NCBI GenBank assembly: GCA_022316685.1
Contig: JAKJHU010000134.1
Coordinates: forward strand, 248,001 to 312,000
Source of the DNA: Progne subis subis
Lineage: Eukaryota; Chordata; Aves; Passeriformes; Hirundinidae
Length of the DNA: 64,000 bases
Direction: 5' to 3'
Made by a program: the position numbers and the translations under genes. The notes below the pieces were generated by a model. That model had not been told where the DNA came from, did no database searches, and saw only the letters and a program-made list of their open reading frames with translations. This document shows positions 37,256 through 50,200 of the stretch, piece after piece (position 1 is the stretch's first letter; each line of letters begins with the position of its first letter).

Positions 37256-38385
37256 CCGCTCCGTGGGCACAGGGCCGCCCCTCTCCGTGGGCACAGGCCG
37301 CCCCTCTCCGTGGGCACAGGGCCGCGCCGCTCCGTGGGCACAGGGCCGCCCCTCTCCGTGGGCACAGGGCCGCGCCGCTCCGTGGGCACAGGGCCGCGCC
37401 TCTCCGTGGGCACAGGCCGCCCCTCTCCGTGGGCACAGGGCCGCGCCGCTCCGTGGGCACAGGGCCGCCCCTCTCCGTGGGCACAGGGCCGCCCCTCTCC
37501 GTGGGCACAGGGCCGCGCCTCTCCGTGGGCACAGGCCGCCCCTCTCCGTGGGCACAGGGCCGCGCCTCTCCGTGGGCACAGGCCGCCCCTCTCCGTGGGC
37601 ACAGGGCCGCGCCTCTCCGTGGGCACAGGGCGGCCCCTCTCCGTGGGCACAGGGCCGCGCCGCTCCGTGGGCACAGGGCCGCCCCGCTCCGTGGGCACAG
37701 GGCCGTCCCTCTCCGTGGGCACAGGCCGCCCCTCTCCGTGGGCACAGGGCCGCGCCTCTCCGTGGGCACAGGCCGCCCCTCTCCGTGGGCACAGGGCCGC
37801 GCCGCTCCGTGGGCACAGGGCCGCCCCTCTCCGTGGGCACAGGGCCGCCCCTCTCCGTGGGCACAGGGCCGCCCCTCTCCGTGGGCACAGGGCCGCCCCT
37901 CTCCGTGGGCACAGGGCCGCGCCGCTCCGTGGGCACAGGGCCGCCCCTCTCCGTGGGCACAGGGCCGCGCCGCTCCTTGGGCACAGGGCCGCGCCGCTCC
38001 GTGGGCACAGGGCGGCCCCTCTCCGTGGGCACAGGGCCGCCCCTCTCCGTGGGCACAGGGCCGCGCCGCTCCGTGGGCACAGGGCCGCGCCCTCTCCGTG
38101 GGCACAGGGCCGCCCCTCTCCGTAGGCACAGGGCCGCCCCGCTCCGTGGGCACAGGGCCGCCCCTCTCCGTGGGCACAGGGCCGCCCCGCTCCGTGGGCA
38201 CAGGGCCGCCCCTCTCCGTGGGCACAGGGCGGCCCCTCTCCGTGGGCACAGGGCGGCCCCTCTCCGTGGGCACAGGGCCGCGCCGCTCCGTGGGCACAGG
38301 GCCGCGCCGCTCCTTGGGCACAGGGCCGCCCCTCTCCGTGGGCACAGGGCCGCGCCGCTCCGTGGGCACAGGGCCGCCCCTCGCT
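37256..38385. repeat. GC- and CpG-rich 24-bp minisatellite, about 47 units
   Basis: The basic unit is GGGCACAGGG followed by CCGCCCCTCTCCGT. Main variants have CCGCGCCGCTCCGT, CCGCGCCTCTCCGT, CCGCCCCGCTCCGT or CGGCCCCTCTCCGT in the second half. Six units lack one G (CACAGGCCGC, 23 bp) and all lie left of about 37790; one unit near 38090 is 25 bp long. Rare markers are CTCCTTGGGC (37973 and 38310), CCGTAGGCAC (about 38121) and CCGTCCCTCT (about 37703). Because 24 is a multiple of three and the unit has no stop codon, all frames stay open for hundreds of codons on both strands (GHRAAPLR or CPRRGAAL translations). These are not proteins: long frames overlap and the 23-bp units shift the frame. 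Confidence 0.97.
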
Positions 38386-41300
38386 GTCCCCTCACCGCGG
38401 CTGGCCGAGGCCTGGCAGGGGACGCGTGGGGCTCGGGGACAAACTGCCTCACGCCACGCCCTCCCAGCCCAGGCCTCCAAAACCTGCAGCTCAGAGTTAC
38501 GCTGCCTATGCTGACTGTACTTTCTTCCTATAAATTTCTTTGTTGACTGCGGAATTTGTTGCCTGCTGCAAATGAAGCCTGGGGAGAAAAGCAGCTTTTT
38601 TCTGTATGTGCAGCTTTGACTAATGCCACCTTGGGTGCCAAATTCCAACTTGTCACCACCCTGCCTGCTGGTGCAGGTGCTCAGCAGACAGACACATGAT
38701 GCCTTTTACAGAGGATTAAAATGCCTATCTCTGAGAGACAAAAAGGGAATACTTTAATGTTTAATATTAAATCATTCTCCTAACTGGAGCAAAGCTATAA
38801 AAACAACAATAATAACAGATTCCTAGAGGAGCTGAGATTCAGTCTTTATCTGACAGAGGAGAATATGCAATTATAAAGCTATCAAAGCCTTAAAAATATA
38901 AATATCATTAAGAATAAAGCTATGCAGAGAACAATGGTGATGTAACCACTTCAGATATGTAGTATTCTAATATCATAGAATCATAGATTAATATGAAGGA
39001 AAACATTCTGCCATATTAAAAATGTGATCCCACAACTCCCAGTTTGCATGCAAGAGCACACAGAATCTCAGATGCTTCACCTCTGTTGTGTCGCTTTCTC
39101 CAGTCAACATCCACCTAGGAAGAGACTTCACTAAGATTCACACAGAATTTTAACACCCATGTTTGCAACAGGGGCTCAGACTCGAGGGCTGAGAAAAGGA
39201 GCATTTGCAAGGCTGATGTAAGGAGGTAAAGCCAGAAATCCTCTCTCTCAGCAGGCTGCTGTGTTATTAATAAGCCACGAGGTAAAGCACATTAGTAGGT
39301 GAAAACTGCTGCTGTGGAAATTGTAAGGGCAGTTCCATGCGGGTAACGCACCCATCTAAAGGAGGTGAGTTGCATCAGTCCCAGGATCAGCAGGATGGGA
39401 GAGGGCCAGCAGAAATTAGATAATGTTACTTTATTTAACGGGGAGCATCACCGTCTCTTTCCTCAATTCACTGTCCCTTACAGAATGCTCTGGCAGTTCC
39501 CGTTGGGCACAGCCTTTCTTCAGTTTCAATTCATGTTCTCTTAAGTTCTGTGACACTGAATCAAGTCACTTTTCTCCAGCCATGCCTTTATTCTTCCCAC
39601 AATTGTGTATCCTGCACTGCAATGCAGTAAAGTCTCTGTCTCCTGCTTTGCAAGCTTTCTAGATTTTTAATGACTGACATTTTCAGTGTCATTTCCAGGG
39701 CCCTGTGCCTTCAGGATTAAATCTAGGAGTGTCTTTTCTGTATCAGTTATTGTATTGTTCTCCCCTAATTTAACAGAGTTATTGATACTTGCTGCTTTGC
39801 ATTAAATAGTAACATTTTCACAATTTTTTTCTTCTCTTTTTTGTTACTTTTAGCATTTTTGCCATCTCCTTCCAGTCTTCCATGTTCTGGCAGTATCCTG
39901 TGCCTTAACAGATATTCAATTGTCTCCTTTTTCCTTTATCCATCACTTTTATACTCTCTTTGGTCATCACATATCTTCATTATTGAGGTTCTAACTAACA
40001 TTTTTTCCCTTTTCCAACACAGTGATAACTACCTTCTAATTTTCTTTTGGCCCTCCTGTGGGTTTTTATTTTCTACTTTTTCTCTATACTCTGTGCAGTA
40101 GAGTTGCCACATACGTATGTAAAAATAATAATTTCCTTTTTGGCTGCTACAATCTCACTTAATTGTACCTAACATTCAGGTTTTCCAGATTTTCTTCTCA
40201 GAACCTCAGGCCTTACAGCTTTGGCATTTACCGTGCAAAACAGACATATGAATTTCATTCTTCCAGTGGATTTGAGTATATTCAAAATCATCAGCTATGG
40301 CTTGGTGTCTTTCTCATGCGTTTGGGGATGCAAAACTTTGAGAGGGTAGAATTTTAGTAAGTCCCGAAGAAAATCTATAACCAAGAAGTGGTAAAAAGCT
40401 CCTCCTTCATTAGCATATCAGCTAATGTGATGGGCTCAATTCTATGATTTTTCAGGTTTTTTTCCCCGTCCAGACTCATAAAGCATCACACAGTACCTGT
40501 TCTTTGTGTATGAAGTAGGTTTATAGTTTCCATCAGCTTTTTTAAAACCAAAATTTAATATCACGATTGTAATCTTGTATTTCTCTAATTATTCAAAGCT
40601 ATCTGGAAGCAGTCCTTGTTTTGTTTTGTTTTAATAGCTACCTTGGTATACAATGCTGAATATAACAGTAATAACACATTTCCTGGGGTTTGCAAATACA
40701 GTTAAATAACATTCTTATTGACCCAAACCAGAGGGAAATGACTCAGCTTTCCATATGAGAGAATTAGGTAGCAGTTGAATGGGTAGTATGAGTGTTTGCC
40801 ATATTCAAACATTTCAGTGATTCTAGGAAAGAAGCAGATAAAAATTTTGATGGAAGAAAATACAATGGAGGAAGACAAAGAATCATGAGAACTTTATGGC
40901 AAAGGCTTGTATTTTTTATTTATGTAGGACAGAATACCTGGTCCACCTCCCCTTTCTCCTTCACTCTTCAAACGATAATTTTTAAGGAAAATGCTGGTTC
41001 AAAATGGTACCAAATACACTTTTTCAGCAAAATTCCAAGTGACAAGGTTTCAGAAGGGCAACAGCAAGCTGTCAGTAAAAGGATAGGACAATTAGGTGGA
41101 AATGCCGCTTCATGTCAGCTTCTGGTACAACTAATGACATTTTGCACTTAAAAAAGATGCAGCTGAATTCTGAGTGACACTGGCTGTGGATACAAGCTGG
41201 CATCATTCCACAGACTTCAGAGAACTGCAGCACCTAAACCCAGCAGGCAATGAGGCAACTGGTCATAAATTGTCCATGGGATTTTTCATTGCTTGTGAAA

Positions 41301-42196
41301 ACTCTTCTGCTGCTTGGGCTGACATTTAGTCAAGCTCTGTATGAAGGCAGAAGCAGAAATTCAGTTCAGCTCTCACTGACCCTCAGATTCAGGGGTTTGA
41401 CCAGACTTATCGTTAAAGTGCTTAAAAGTCAGCTGTGATTTTCCTAAAAAGAGTGTTAAGTATAAAATGATAAATGATAGTTGGCTCTAAAATTGCTGTC
41501 TAGAATCTGTCACTTAAACCCCAGAAACCCGAACTTCAGGGAGGTCTTGCTGTTTGACCTTGAAGCTTTTTACTCACCCCTGGATAAGGCCCCAGATTCC
41601 ATCACTTTTGACAAGCCTGACACCTAAATTCAGTTGAGATCCAGTCTAGGTGATACTCCATATATTTTCTTTCCGAAGGAATGAATTCTTTTAACTTGCC
41701 TATGATTCCCAGACTGGAAACTGGTTCTAAGCAGTGTCTTTTTCCTTGAAAACCTGGCTCCTGGTCCAAGCCAGGAGCTTCATTTTTTAGCATAGCTTAG
41801 TTTAATTATGAGCCTATTTAGCCTAAGTGTGATCCCTGGCTGGAGGGCTGGTGAGTTCCTTTTCCTTGCAGTTAAAGTACTCATTTATAAGTAGGTCTGT
41901 AGTTACCTTCCTCCTCTATAGAAAATAGAACTGAATTTTATATTCTACAGGAATTGCATTCAAAAACAGAAAAGAGAAACAGGCCTTGGAGCAGGGACCA
42001 AGTGTAATGAGCACCTTGAACACTGAACTGCCGAGTTATCCATCCTTTCTGACCTTGTGAGGTTTGAGCTTTTTTCCTGCACAAAGGTACTGCTCTGAGA
42101 GAACAGCAACATTCCCCACCTCCTGAGTAGCCTTGTTTTTTGCAAGCCTTGTGTTTTGGGCACTCATCTGGAAGATGAAAGGTTAGGTTTGAAGTT
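38386..42196. other. Unique DNA, no gene supported
   Basis: The first 100 bases are GC-rich flank of the minisatellite. A short CR1-like tail lies at 38970-39030. Pyrimidine-rich sequence at 39830-40100 explains the open frames there. No exon, RNA gene or transposon of note was recognised. Confidence 0.5.
38970..39030 (-). mobile_element. Possible CR1 3' tail remnant
   Basis: TATCATAGAATCATAGATTA matches the reverse complement of the octamer repeats at CR1 3' ends. The bases that follow are too diverged to confirm the element. Confidence 0.4.
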
Positions 42197-42266
42197 CACA
42201 CGAGAGGGAATTGAATCCGTGCTTGCCTTTTACAGGGCAAGCATTCTTACCACTTGGCTATTGTGC
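42197..42266 (-). pseudogene. Decayed tRNA-like sequence
   Basis: On the minus strand the sequence reads GCACAATAGCCAAGTGGTAA, then a 7-bp stem GCTTGCC/GGCAAGC around an 8-base loop containing CTGTAAAA, then a GGATTCAATTCC segment like a T arm. The D-arm signature and TTCAA loop are tRNA-like. Defects are clear: the anticodon loop is one base too long, the T stem pairs poorly, and the acceptor stem pairs in at most five of seven positions. If real, the loop would point to a TGT anticodon. It may be a tRNA pseudogene, the head of an old SINE or chance. Confidence 0.35.
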
Positions 42267-43550
42267 AGGAAAGAAAGACTCGGCGTCTCCTTCTCCAGCG
42301 GCGTTCTGAAAGGGAAACAGGAGTGCTGCTCAAAGGGGCTGTGCTCCTGCTTTCAGCTGCTTGCTGAGGAGCTGAGCTTCTCCGAGACCCTTCAGACACA
42401 CAGTAGATTAATATTTAGTCGTTTAACTTGCTGTTGGGTAGCTGGGGCTTGAGGAATCCTGTTCAGCCTGCTGGCTAATTCAGCCCCCATGTGCTGAGTT
42501 ATCCCTCCCTCAGGCTGCAGAGGGGCTCATGGGGAAGTAGGAGACCTCTTCCCTAAGCCAAGCATTCCACTCCATGGACCAGGAGCTTGGGAAAGAGCCA
42601 CTGCAACACCAAACCCTCACACCCCACCCTGCCACTCCTGATGAGATCCCAGTTCAGGACTGGGGCTTCCTGCATTTTCTTGGTTCATTTGTTCCCTTGG
42701 GTTTTTTGCTTGTTGTTTTGGCTTTTATAGTCCTTGCACGGTGATTGTAAATGTATTTTTTTTTTCTAAAATAATATGATTTAGGTTTACAAAAGGGAAG
42801 GCATAATCATCTTTGTACGAGACCCACAAAGTTTTTGGACAAAACTCCTCACTATGTCCCAGAGATGTAGGAAATGGTAGAGGCCCCTGTGAGACAGAAC
42901 CAAGAGTTATTTCTATAAAATATTACATGGTATGTTTATTACAAACACCCCCACCTCATGAATATTCCAGGAAGCTTTGACCCTTTCAAAATTTCCTCTA
43001 GTGATGAAAAAGTACCATTTTTACAGGCTACTTTATTTTGATATGTACTACACTTAAATGACAACTAAAAAAGCTTAGCAACACATACAGCACTGACTAC
43101 TGATGGCACTGATGATAGAAATAGGCAAATACCTGACTTATTCATTTATTTTTCAACTATTCTATTCTAAGGTATCCAAACATATTCAGATATTCTCACC
43201 ACTTCTGAAATAGCGTAGGCATAATGTGAAGTAATGACTACTGCCTAAAGAGCTGGAAAATATTTCTGGTACTTCTTTAACTGCAGGAAAAGTTCATATT
43301 AGGCTGTTAGATTGAAAAAGATCTTATTTGAACAACGAGGCAGAGTTGTCAGTTAAAATAAATGTTCGGATTAAATGAAGAATTTTCATAGGTTATTATG
43401 GCCCGAAGGAGAAACATTTGTGAATGTTTGAGATCCATGGTCCCAGACAAAAGAGAAAAAAAATGCTTACTCAGTTTCCCTAAAATCTGACAGTAGAAAT
43501 ACAAATATACTGGCAAGATGAAACTTATCTTTTGCTCTAAGTCTTCCCCA

Positions 43551-43551
<1 letters not shown>
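42267..43551. other. AT-rich unique DNA, no gene seen
   Basis: Moderately GC-rich to about 42660, then AT-rich. No open frame, RNA gene or repeat was recognised. Confidence 0.5.

Positions 43552-43597
<46 letters not shown>
43552..43597. repeat. Poly-A, 46 nt
   Basis: Uninterrupted A run preceded by TCTTCCCCAC and followed by GGCTTCC. Confidence 0.95.
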
Positions 43598-43600
<3 letters not shown>

Positions 43601-43788
43601 TTCCTTGCAATGAGGATAACAACGTGCAAAGATACCTGAACACTCAGCTCAGACATAGACCCTTGGTACTTTACAAAATCCTGGCCAGACTTTGTAATAC
43701 CGACTTTTGATGCTTTGTGATACATAAGCATCAGCTCCAAAAGAACAACAGAAAAGCAAAAGCTTTATGTGTTGTTCTGGAATCCAGG

Positions 43789-43820
<32 letters not shown>
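43789..43820. repeat. Poly-A, 32 nt
   Basis: Uninterrupted A run followed by CCAAAAACCACC. It lies 191 bases to the right of the 46-nt poly-A. Confidence 0.95.
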
Positions 43821-43822
<2 letters not shown>

Positions 43823-44840
43823 AAAAACCACCAAAAACCCCGCATAGCCTTAGGCATTGTATTTAAATGAGCCTTCCAAGATCCTCATGAATGTTAGCTC
43901 AGACAGAGTTTATCTACCAGGGGGAAACCAGAGATTCAGCTTCACTGCCAGCTTTCTTAATAAACATGAGCCACTGGCATTGTCCAAAATAGAGCAGATA
44001 AGCAGAAGTTGCACATCCCACTCATTACTATGCTATATTAAAGCTTAGCACAGTTGAGGGAACAACATTTCAAAAGTTATTTACAGTGATGTGAACAATT
44101 TAGTTTATAAACAAATGAGTGGTAAATGTCCTTATCCAGGAGATTAAAAAAAAAGTTAGTTTTTACAAAAAAGTCAAATCAGATTTTTTTCAAGCACTGA
44201 TTACCAAAGGACTGTTAGTGCTTTGGGTGTGTTTAGTAGGTTATTTATTTGTTTCTATTTCAATTAACTAGTGCTCTGTGTGCATGTTAGGGAAAAGCTG
44301 CTGCTTTTAGACAACACAGTGTCTGACCAGCAGCATTCCATCTGTTGTGGAAAAAAGCACTTGGATGCAGTAGAAGTACTGAAATTTGTTAGGGTTTTCC
44401 CCTTTTCATAGCACTAATTCACGCCATTTTCAGCTGGTAGCAAAACAGTACCAGGATTAATTGCAATCATTTCCTAATGCAGCAATGTTTGCTTTAGACA
44501 CTCTGAGCTCAGAGTACTGATGTTTGAAAGAGACTCAGAGCCTGAAGGTCCTGTTGGGTTCCCTGCCAAGTGTTAGGACAGGCTGGGCACTGAAACCCAT
44601 TCAGTCTTGGTGATGTGCAGCCAGATTCCCCAGAGGGCCCCACGTGCTCCCCACTCACACCAGTTGGAGAAGGGCCCCACTGCCAGGGCCCCTGGAAGCA
44701 GGAATCATTTTTTTCTTGGTGAGTGCTACAAAATCCAGGGCTTTGGCATCATTTGCAGGTTGCCTTTTAACTCCCAAGTGTCTGTGAAACACCTGTATAA
44801 TTTGTAAGCCTGGTCTTCAGATCCCCAAAAATCACCTTCC
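43821..44840. other. AT-rich unique DNA, no gene seen
   Basis: Only short open frames and no recognised repeat. Confidence 0.5.
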
Positions 44841-44925
44841 ACCGAATCACTGAGGTGGGAACAGACCTCCAAGGTCCTCAAATCCAACCTCTGACCCAGC
44901 ACCACCATTCTCTCTGCAGCCCAAG
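44841..44925 (-). mobile_element. CR1 LINE 3'-end fragment
   Basis: ACCGAATCACTGAGGTGGGA, ACAGACCTCCAAGGTCCTCA and AATCCAACCTCTGACCCAGC follow the reverse complement of the same CR1 tail type as 17461-17645. The part to the right, up to about 45000, may also belong to it but is less clear. Confidence 0.72.
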
Positions 44926-46257
44926 CCAAAGGAGTGCCAGGGCTGAGCCTGCAGAGGGTAAGGAGGTTTTTCCCTACTGATCCATGGCCTGTGCTTCCAG
45001 AATTCGGAGGCATTTGGGAAGAGACAGGCATTTCAAACCTCCTTTTATGGCTTTAATTTGCTTGTTTGTCTGCACAGATATGTTAATGGTAGTTTTCTTC
45101 ACTCAGATCTAGAAATTAGGTTGTAATAAATATCAACATTTTAAAAAACCTATTATATTGGCTCAGTATTTGCTCCTCACCCAACTAATGACACATCCTA
45201 CCAACCCTGCAGTTTCCTCTACAGTTTAGTGAAGTGCAAAGGAGTGTATTTTCAAACAGATTATTTCAGGAAAGCAGCACTTCTTTGATTTATACATTTT
45301 TACACGTCAAAATAAATCAACAGTGTTTCTTTTTGTGCCCAGCAAGCTGAAAGGGTGGAGTTTCAGGAGACAGTTATTTAGGAGATCTGAAATATCTTGA
45401 AGAAATGGTAAGCAAATTATATATTTTGGCAATAAAAGTGTTTTGGTGACTTGGTGAAAGTCCTGAAAATAGTAACAGCAACAATATTTTTCTGATGTTT
45501 TCTCTTGCAGAGTCTCTTAATTTTTTCATGGAAAGTAATGTTTGAATTCTTTAAAATAATTGAACTATTTATTTTTCTTAAAAGGGACTCTAACATGGAT
45601 CCTCTGATCACTGCTAATTCTACTTCTTTTCCTAAATGAGAAAACAAATGACAAAAAGAAATGAGACAAATCTGAAAATTTGTGAAAATTCAATAGGATT
45701 TACTTTTTTCCTATTTCTTACCTTCTCTGCATATCTTTTTCATCTACCCACTAATCTAACTTTCTTTACATTTTGTTTTTACTTAAATAAACATTAAGCA
45801 TACTTGCCTACAGTAAGCTGTCTTGTTTTATTCTCTTTGCTCTCCTTTCCTGTACAATAACTCCATTAATTTTTAATACTTTATTTTCTGAGTTTTCTCT
45901 TTTGTTATTTCATTCTTAATGAATTCTCTCTTAAGCTTACAATATCAATGCTTATTTATTATGGATGTATTGTACAGAAACATTTTTACTGTGATTTGAT
46001 TTTTCATCAGAACACCTTGAAGTTCACTTTATATAGAAGTAATGACAAAAAAAATCCTTGGGAAATAATCCACTCAAAATAAATATAGATAATTCAGGAG
46101 AGTGAAAAGAAACCCAAACAAAAAAAAACCAAGAAACAACAATGACAGTAAACTGGGAAATTATTTTTGGAAGTGAAATAAATCCATTGTAAAAGACAAC
46201 TTACATTAAACCTGGCATTCTTATGTGGGTTTGTTTGTTGTTTGTTTGCATGCTTGT
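44926..46257. other. AT-rich unique DNA, no gene seen
   Basis: Pyrimidine-rich sequence runs from 45690 to 45960. A-rich patches lie at 46046-46055 and 46119-46136. No exon or repeat family was recognised. Confidence 0.5.
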
Positions 46258-46332
46258 TTTCTTTTTTTTTGTTTTGTTTTGTTTTGTTTTGTTTCGTTTG
46301 GGGTTTTGGTTTTGATTTTGGTTTTGGTTTTT
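46258..46332. repeat. (GTTTT)n and related T-rich repeat
   Basis: T run, then about five GTTTT units, then GGTTTTGGTTTTGATTTTGG-type units. It is a decayed simple repeat. Confidence 0.9.
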
Positions 46333-46894
46333 CATTGGATTCCAAGAGAAGTTGCTTAAATTTTTTTAAGACAAAAATTGGGGAATTTTGAAAATGGCGA
46401 TTTTGTCAATCAAAGGAAAGTAATTTTCTACGTTTATAGTAACACCAGGAAAAGACAAAAGGTGTCTTGGTCAGTGGAACTACAGAGCATCACTCTTGTA
46501 TCCGTTCAGCTTACACTCAGACAGGAATGTAATTAATGAGAGCTATAATGAGGAATGGAGCTCCAGGCAGTTCAGAAAACACTGATCAGAGCTGGTACTG
46601 AGACACAGATGAGTAAAAAAGTCTGGAGTGCTGCTTTGGTGCCCTTTTCTCCATGGTTTCTGTGTGAGTGTGCTGAAGTGGGGATGAAAGATGCAGCCAG
46701 GTATTTTGATCCAAAGATTAGATTTTGGGAAATTTTATTGTTGATATACTTTGAAACTTCTCTAATTATCACAAAATCCTAAATATGAAATACAGAGCAG
46801 TTCCAGATGCTGCCTGTAGAAAATGTAAATAAATATTTACTCCTCGTTTTTTAAATGAGAGTGCTTTGATAACAATTCCAACCCAGGCAGTGCA

Positions 46895-46931
46895 GGTCTG
46901 ATTTTAGTAACTTGGACAAGTTATTTAGTCA
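46895..46931 (+). mobile_element. Possible MIR-like SINE core remnant
   Basis: GTAACTTGGACAAGTTATTT resembles the conserved core of MIR-type SINEs, which survive as rare fossils in bird genomes. The match is short and could be chance. Confidence 0.25.
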
Positions 46932-47264
46932 GGATGAGTTTATTGATTAGGATCATTAAAAGGAGGCCCTGTAGATGGATTTTAGGCAGATCCATGGGCT
47001 AGAGTAGTTTTCAGAAGAGTAACAATAATGTTCAAAGATATCAGCAGTGTTTCATGGCATAACTGGACCAGGAAATAAACAAACAATTAATAATGAAAGA
47101 GTTGGGAAACACTTGAAGGAGCTTTAAGTTTAAAGTTTTAAACCAGAAACTTACCTGCTTATTTATACCAGTTTTTCCAGAACTCTTGAGTATAACTTGA
47201 AAACTTTCTGCATGTTTTCTGAATAACTGGGCAGAACAAACCCATGCTGTAAACAACAAATAGA

Positions 47265-47287
47265 TATTTTTATTATTATTATTATTG
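47265..47287. repeat. (ATT)n microsatellite
   Basis: About six tandem ATT units. Confidence 0.9.
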
Positions 47288-50200
47288 TCAGGGCCAGCAT
47301 TTTTATTTTTTATAATACTGGTATGGAATATGTACTTACGTGATTTTATAAAACAGTATTGGGTATTTCAGAGATGCTCTGATGGAAACAAAACTTCTGC
47401 TTCTTTCTTACCTGAAATAAGGAAAATGTTGATGTTTTCATTTGGTGAAGCTGTTATATTAACTGGAATGGATTCATGTCCTCCTGAGTATCAGTCTGAG
47501 TTTTTGATGCAAATGGGTGCAGAAAACTCTGGTGAGAGCTCAGCTGGAAGAGCTCCATCCCGTTTGAAGCTCTAGCCAGAAACTCCCCCTGGGTCACACC
47601 TTGGTCAGAGCACACAGCCAGCTCTGTCACCCAAGAGCACATCCATGCCATTCCCGGCCCTCCACCAGCCTGCCTCTGGATTTTCTGTTTGCAACACAGT
47701 TCCAGGGGAGGAGAATTCCATTTGGGTTTGAGTATGAAAGCCCAGCTAAGCATTAGGCAATAATTGGTGAAGCAGGAGATAGCTGTGCATCCTCTCTGTC
47801 TTATTTATAACACACCACTTGTGTTCTTTGTACTCCCTCTGAAAGGGTCAGGAGAAAATTATACAAACCTGTCCCAAAGGGAGAATGTTTGAAGAGACTG
47901 TTCCATTCCTCTTTGGCTTCTCCTTAATATCTGGGAGTTAATTATAACCCATGTAATCTAGATATGAGAGAGACAGGAATCTGGACTGAGTCAATGAACC
48001 TTCTCCTCTAAACTTGGGTTGCTCTTGCATATTAGGTTTTGTTGTCTCCTAAAATCGCCTCTCAAACTTGTGATGTATTGCATACTGGGACAGATGCTGC
48101 TGTGTAAATACATTTGACTGTTCTGTGTGCACAAGTGTGATTTTTCATGCTAAATGTGGGTTTTCTTTCTCATGAAGGAGAAAGCTCGTCCTAGAAATTA
48201 AAGAATTAGTTTGAACCTTGAGTGAGATGAGCACTAACCTCAGATGGGCTAAAATGTTCCATGTAGCTGGAAGTCACATCAGGCCAAGTGAATTCCAGCC
48301 ACAGCTACAGGCAGACCAGTCTGTTCTTGTTCTTACTCCCCTGTGCCTTCACAGGAGCTGTTTTACCTGAAAATGTCCAGCTCCCTTTGCAAACCCTTAG
48401 CGCAGCTCCTGCTTTCTGAAGGAGACTTCCTGAACCATAACTTCTCATTTCTACCTACACACACCTACTTCCACTCCAGATTTCTACCATCAGAGAGTCA
48501 ATGCAGTAAGAAATTATCAAAACTTTTCTTTGTGTCTTGTAATTACCAATGAAGACGTGCTCCTTTCAGAATCTCTTTTTCATTATGCCATTAATGCCAG
48601 AGTGGACATTAGTGCCAGTGTAGCTAACGTTTTATACAATTTACATTCTATTGCTGGAAATGTTTCTTACCTCTTGGGTAAACATTATGAGGAATATACC
48701 ATGTTTTTCCTCGAGACAAGGTCATGGATGAGAAATGAACAGAAATGCTGTCAGGCCCCGAATCCATGTAACAGTTTTGATTAGTTGTTTCCTAACAGGC
48801 TGCTTTGCCACACAACAAGACAACTCCTTTGCCAAATAGGAGAGAGTGTAACAGTTGTTACCTTTCAACAACTCTTCATTTTTGATCAAAAGATAAGGAG
48901 GTAATTTTTTGAAATCTGTTCATCCGAAGAAGCTTAGCTGCTAATAGTTCCCAGAATCCTTTCGCTGTGTGTGCCATGTTCAGTCTTTGCAATGATCAAA
49001 AGTGAGGGAACTCTGCTGATCAAAACTAAAGGAACACATTATTTTGACACTGCAAGATAAACTTTGCTTTCCGTGCTGATGAGGATTCAGAAATTGTACA
49101 TCACCCTACAACAATTCAGTAAGTCTGCTAAAGAATGCAAATCTTCCACCTTGTAAAACATCCAAGGGGAGAGGACTTGGCGTTCTCCTTCAGGAGGAGA
49201 ATGGGAATTCAAGTGCTTTAAATTATGTATAGCCAGAAAGTATGTAAGAATAATATTTATTGTTTTCATGTAATGTGAAAAAAATAGAAATATGAACCTT
49301 GCCTCTGGTAAATAGTAACTCTTGACAAAATAAATCCCCTTGTCACAGGCAGAGTTCATGTTTGCCTTTTAATTTTTGCTAGGGAGTGAGGTAGATTGAA
49401 ATAATAACTGAAGAATGACTACATGTTTGCAGAAGAGAGGATTTCTCTTCAGCCACTTCAAGAAGAGCAGTAGGTCTGTGCCTGCTGTAGTTGGAATTTG
49501 TTCACTGCCATATAAGCCAGACATCCCCAGTAACACCTCTGCTCATATATCACTTTGCAGTAAGATTTTTCTCCATTTACCTACAGAGCCCTACCACAAG
49601 TGTTGCTCTACACTTAAATGGTTCTGTTCACACACAATATAGCGGATATTAAATTAATTTTTTTTAATTCCCACAAACCCACTGGAAATATTTGACAGAA
49701 AATGCCTGCATGAAGAAAGTCTGTGACATTCCAGGCATATGAGGAAACCAGCCCTGACCTTTCCCTTTGTATTGGTCGATGAAGGTGAGGAGCAGCTCCA
49801 TCTTATATCAGATCTCCTGCAGATACCAAATGTACATTATCCTATGGAGCTTCTGTGCTGAAAGACCAGTTAATTTGGGCAGATTTCTGAAGCTGTTCTG
49901 GCATCAGCAGATAATGGCTCCAGTTCACCTTTGGGTTTATTTGTCTGCCTTGGATGAGAGCATAAAGTTCCCTCACAACATGGAGATTACTATCATAGCT
50001 TGGTGGTGGACCTTCAGCTTCTTAACACTGGAGGGGTTTCTTCTCCTTTGTTCTGGTGGATAGGTGGATCTGACAGGGAACAGAAAGGGGTTTTCCTTTT
50101 TAATGCATTTTTTGTTTTTCTGGATCAGCAAGTACAACTGGAAACATGTTTATATCAGTTTTTTTTATTTCTATGAAACTGTATGTGTGGTTTCTGTGAA

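Noticed and set aside
36970..38648. Open frames of 326 to 514 codons in several frames on both strands
   Set aside because: A 24-bp stop-free unit keeps every frame open, and the 23-bp and 25-bp units shift the frame, so there is no coding constraint.
46258..46332. Interstitial telomere-like repeat
   Set aside because: The units are GTTTT and GGTTTTG-like, not TTAGGG; it is a decayed T-rich microsatellite.
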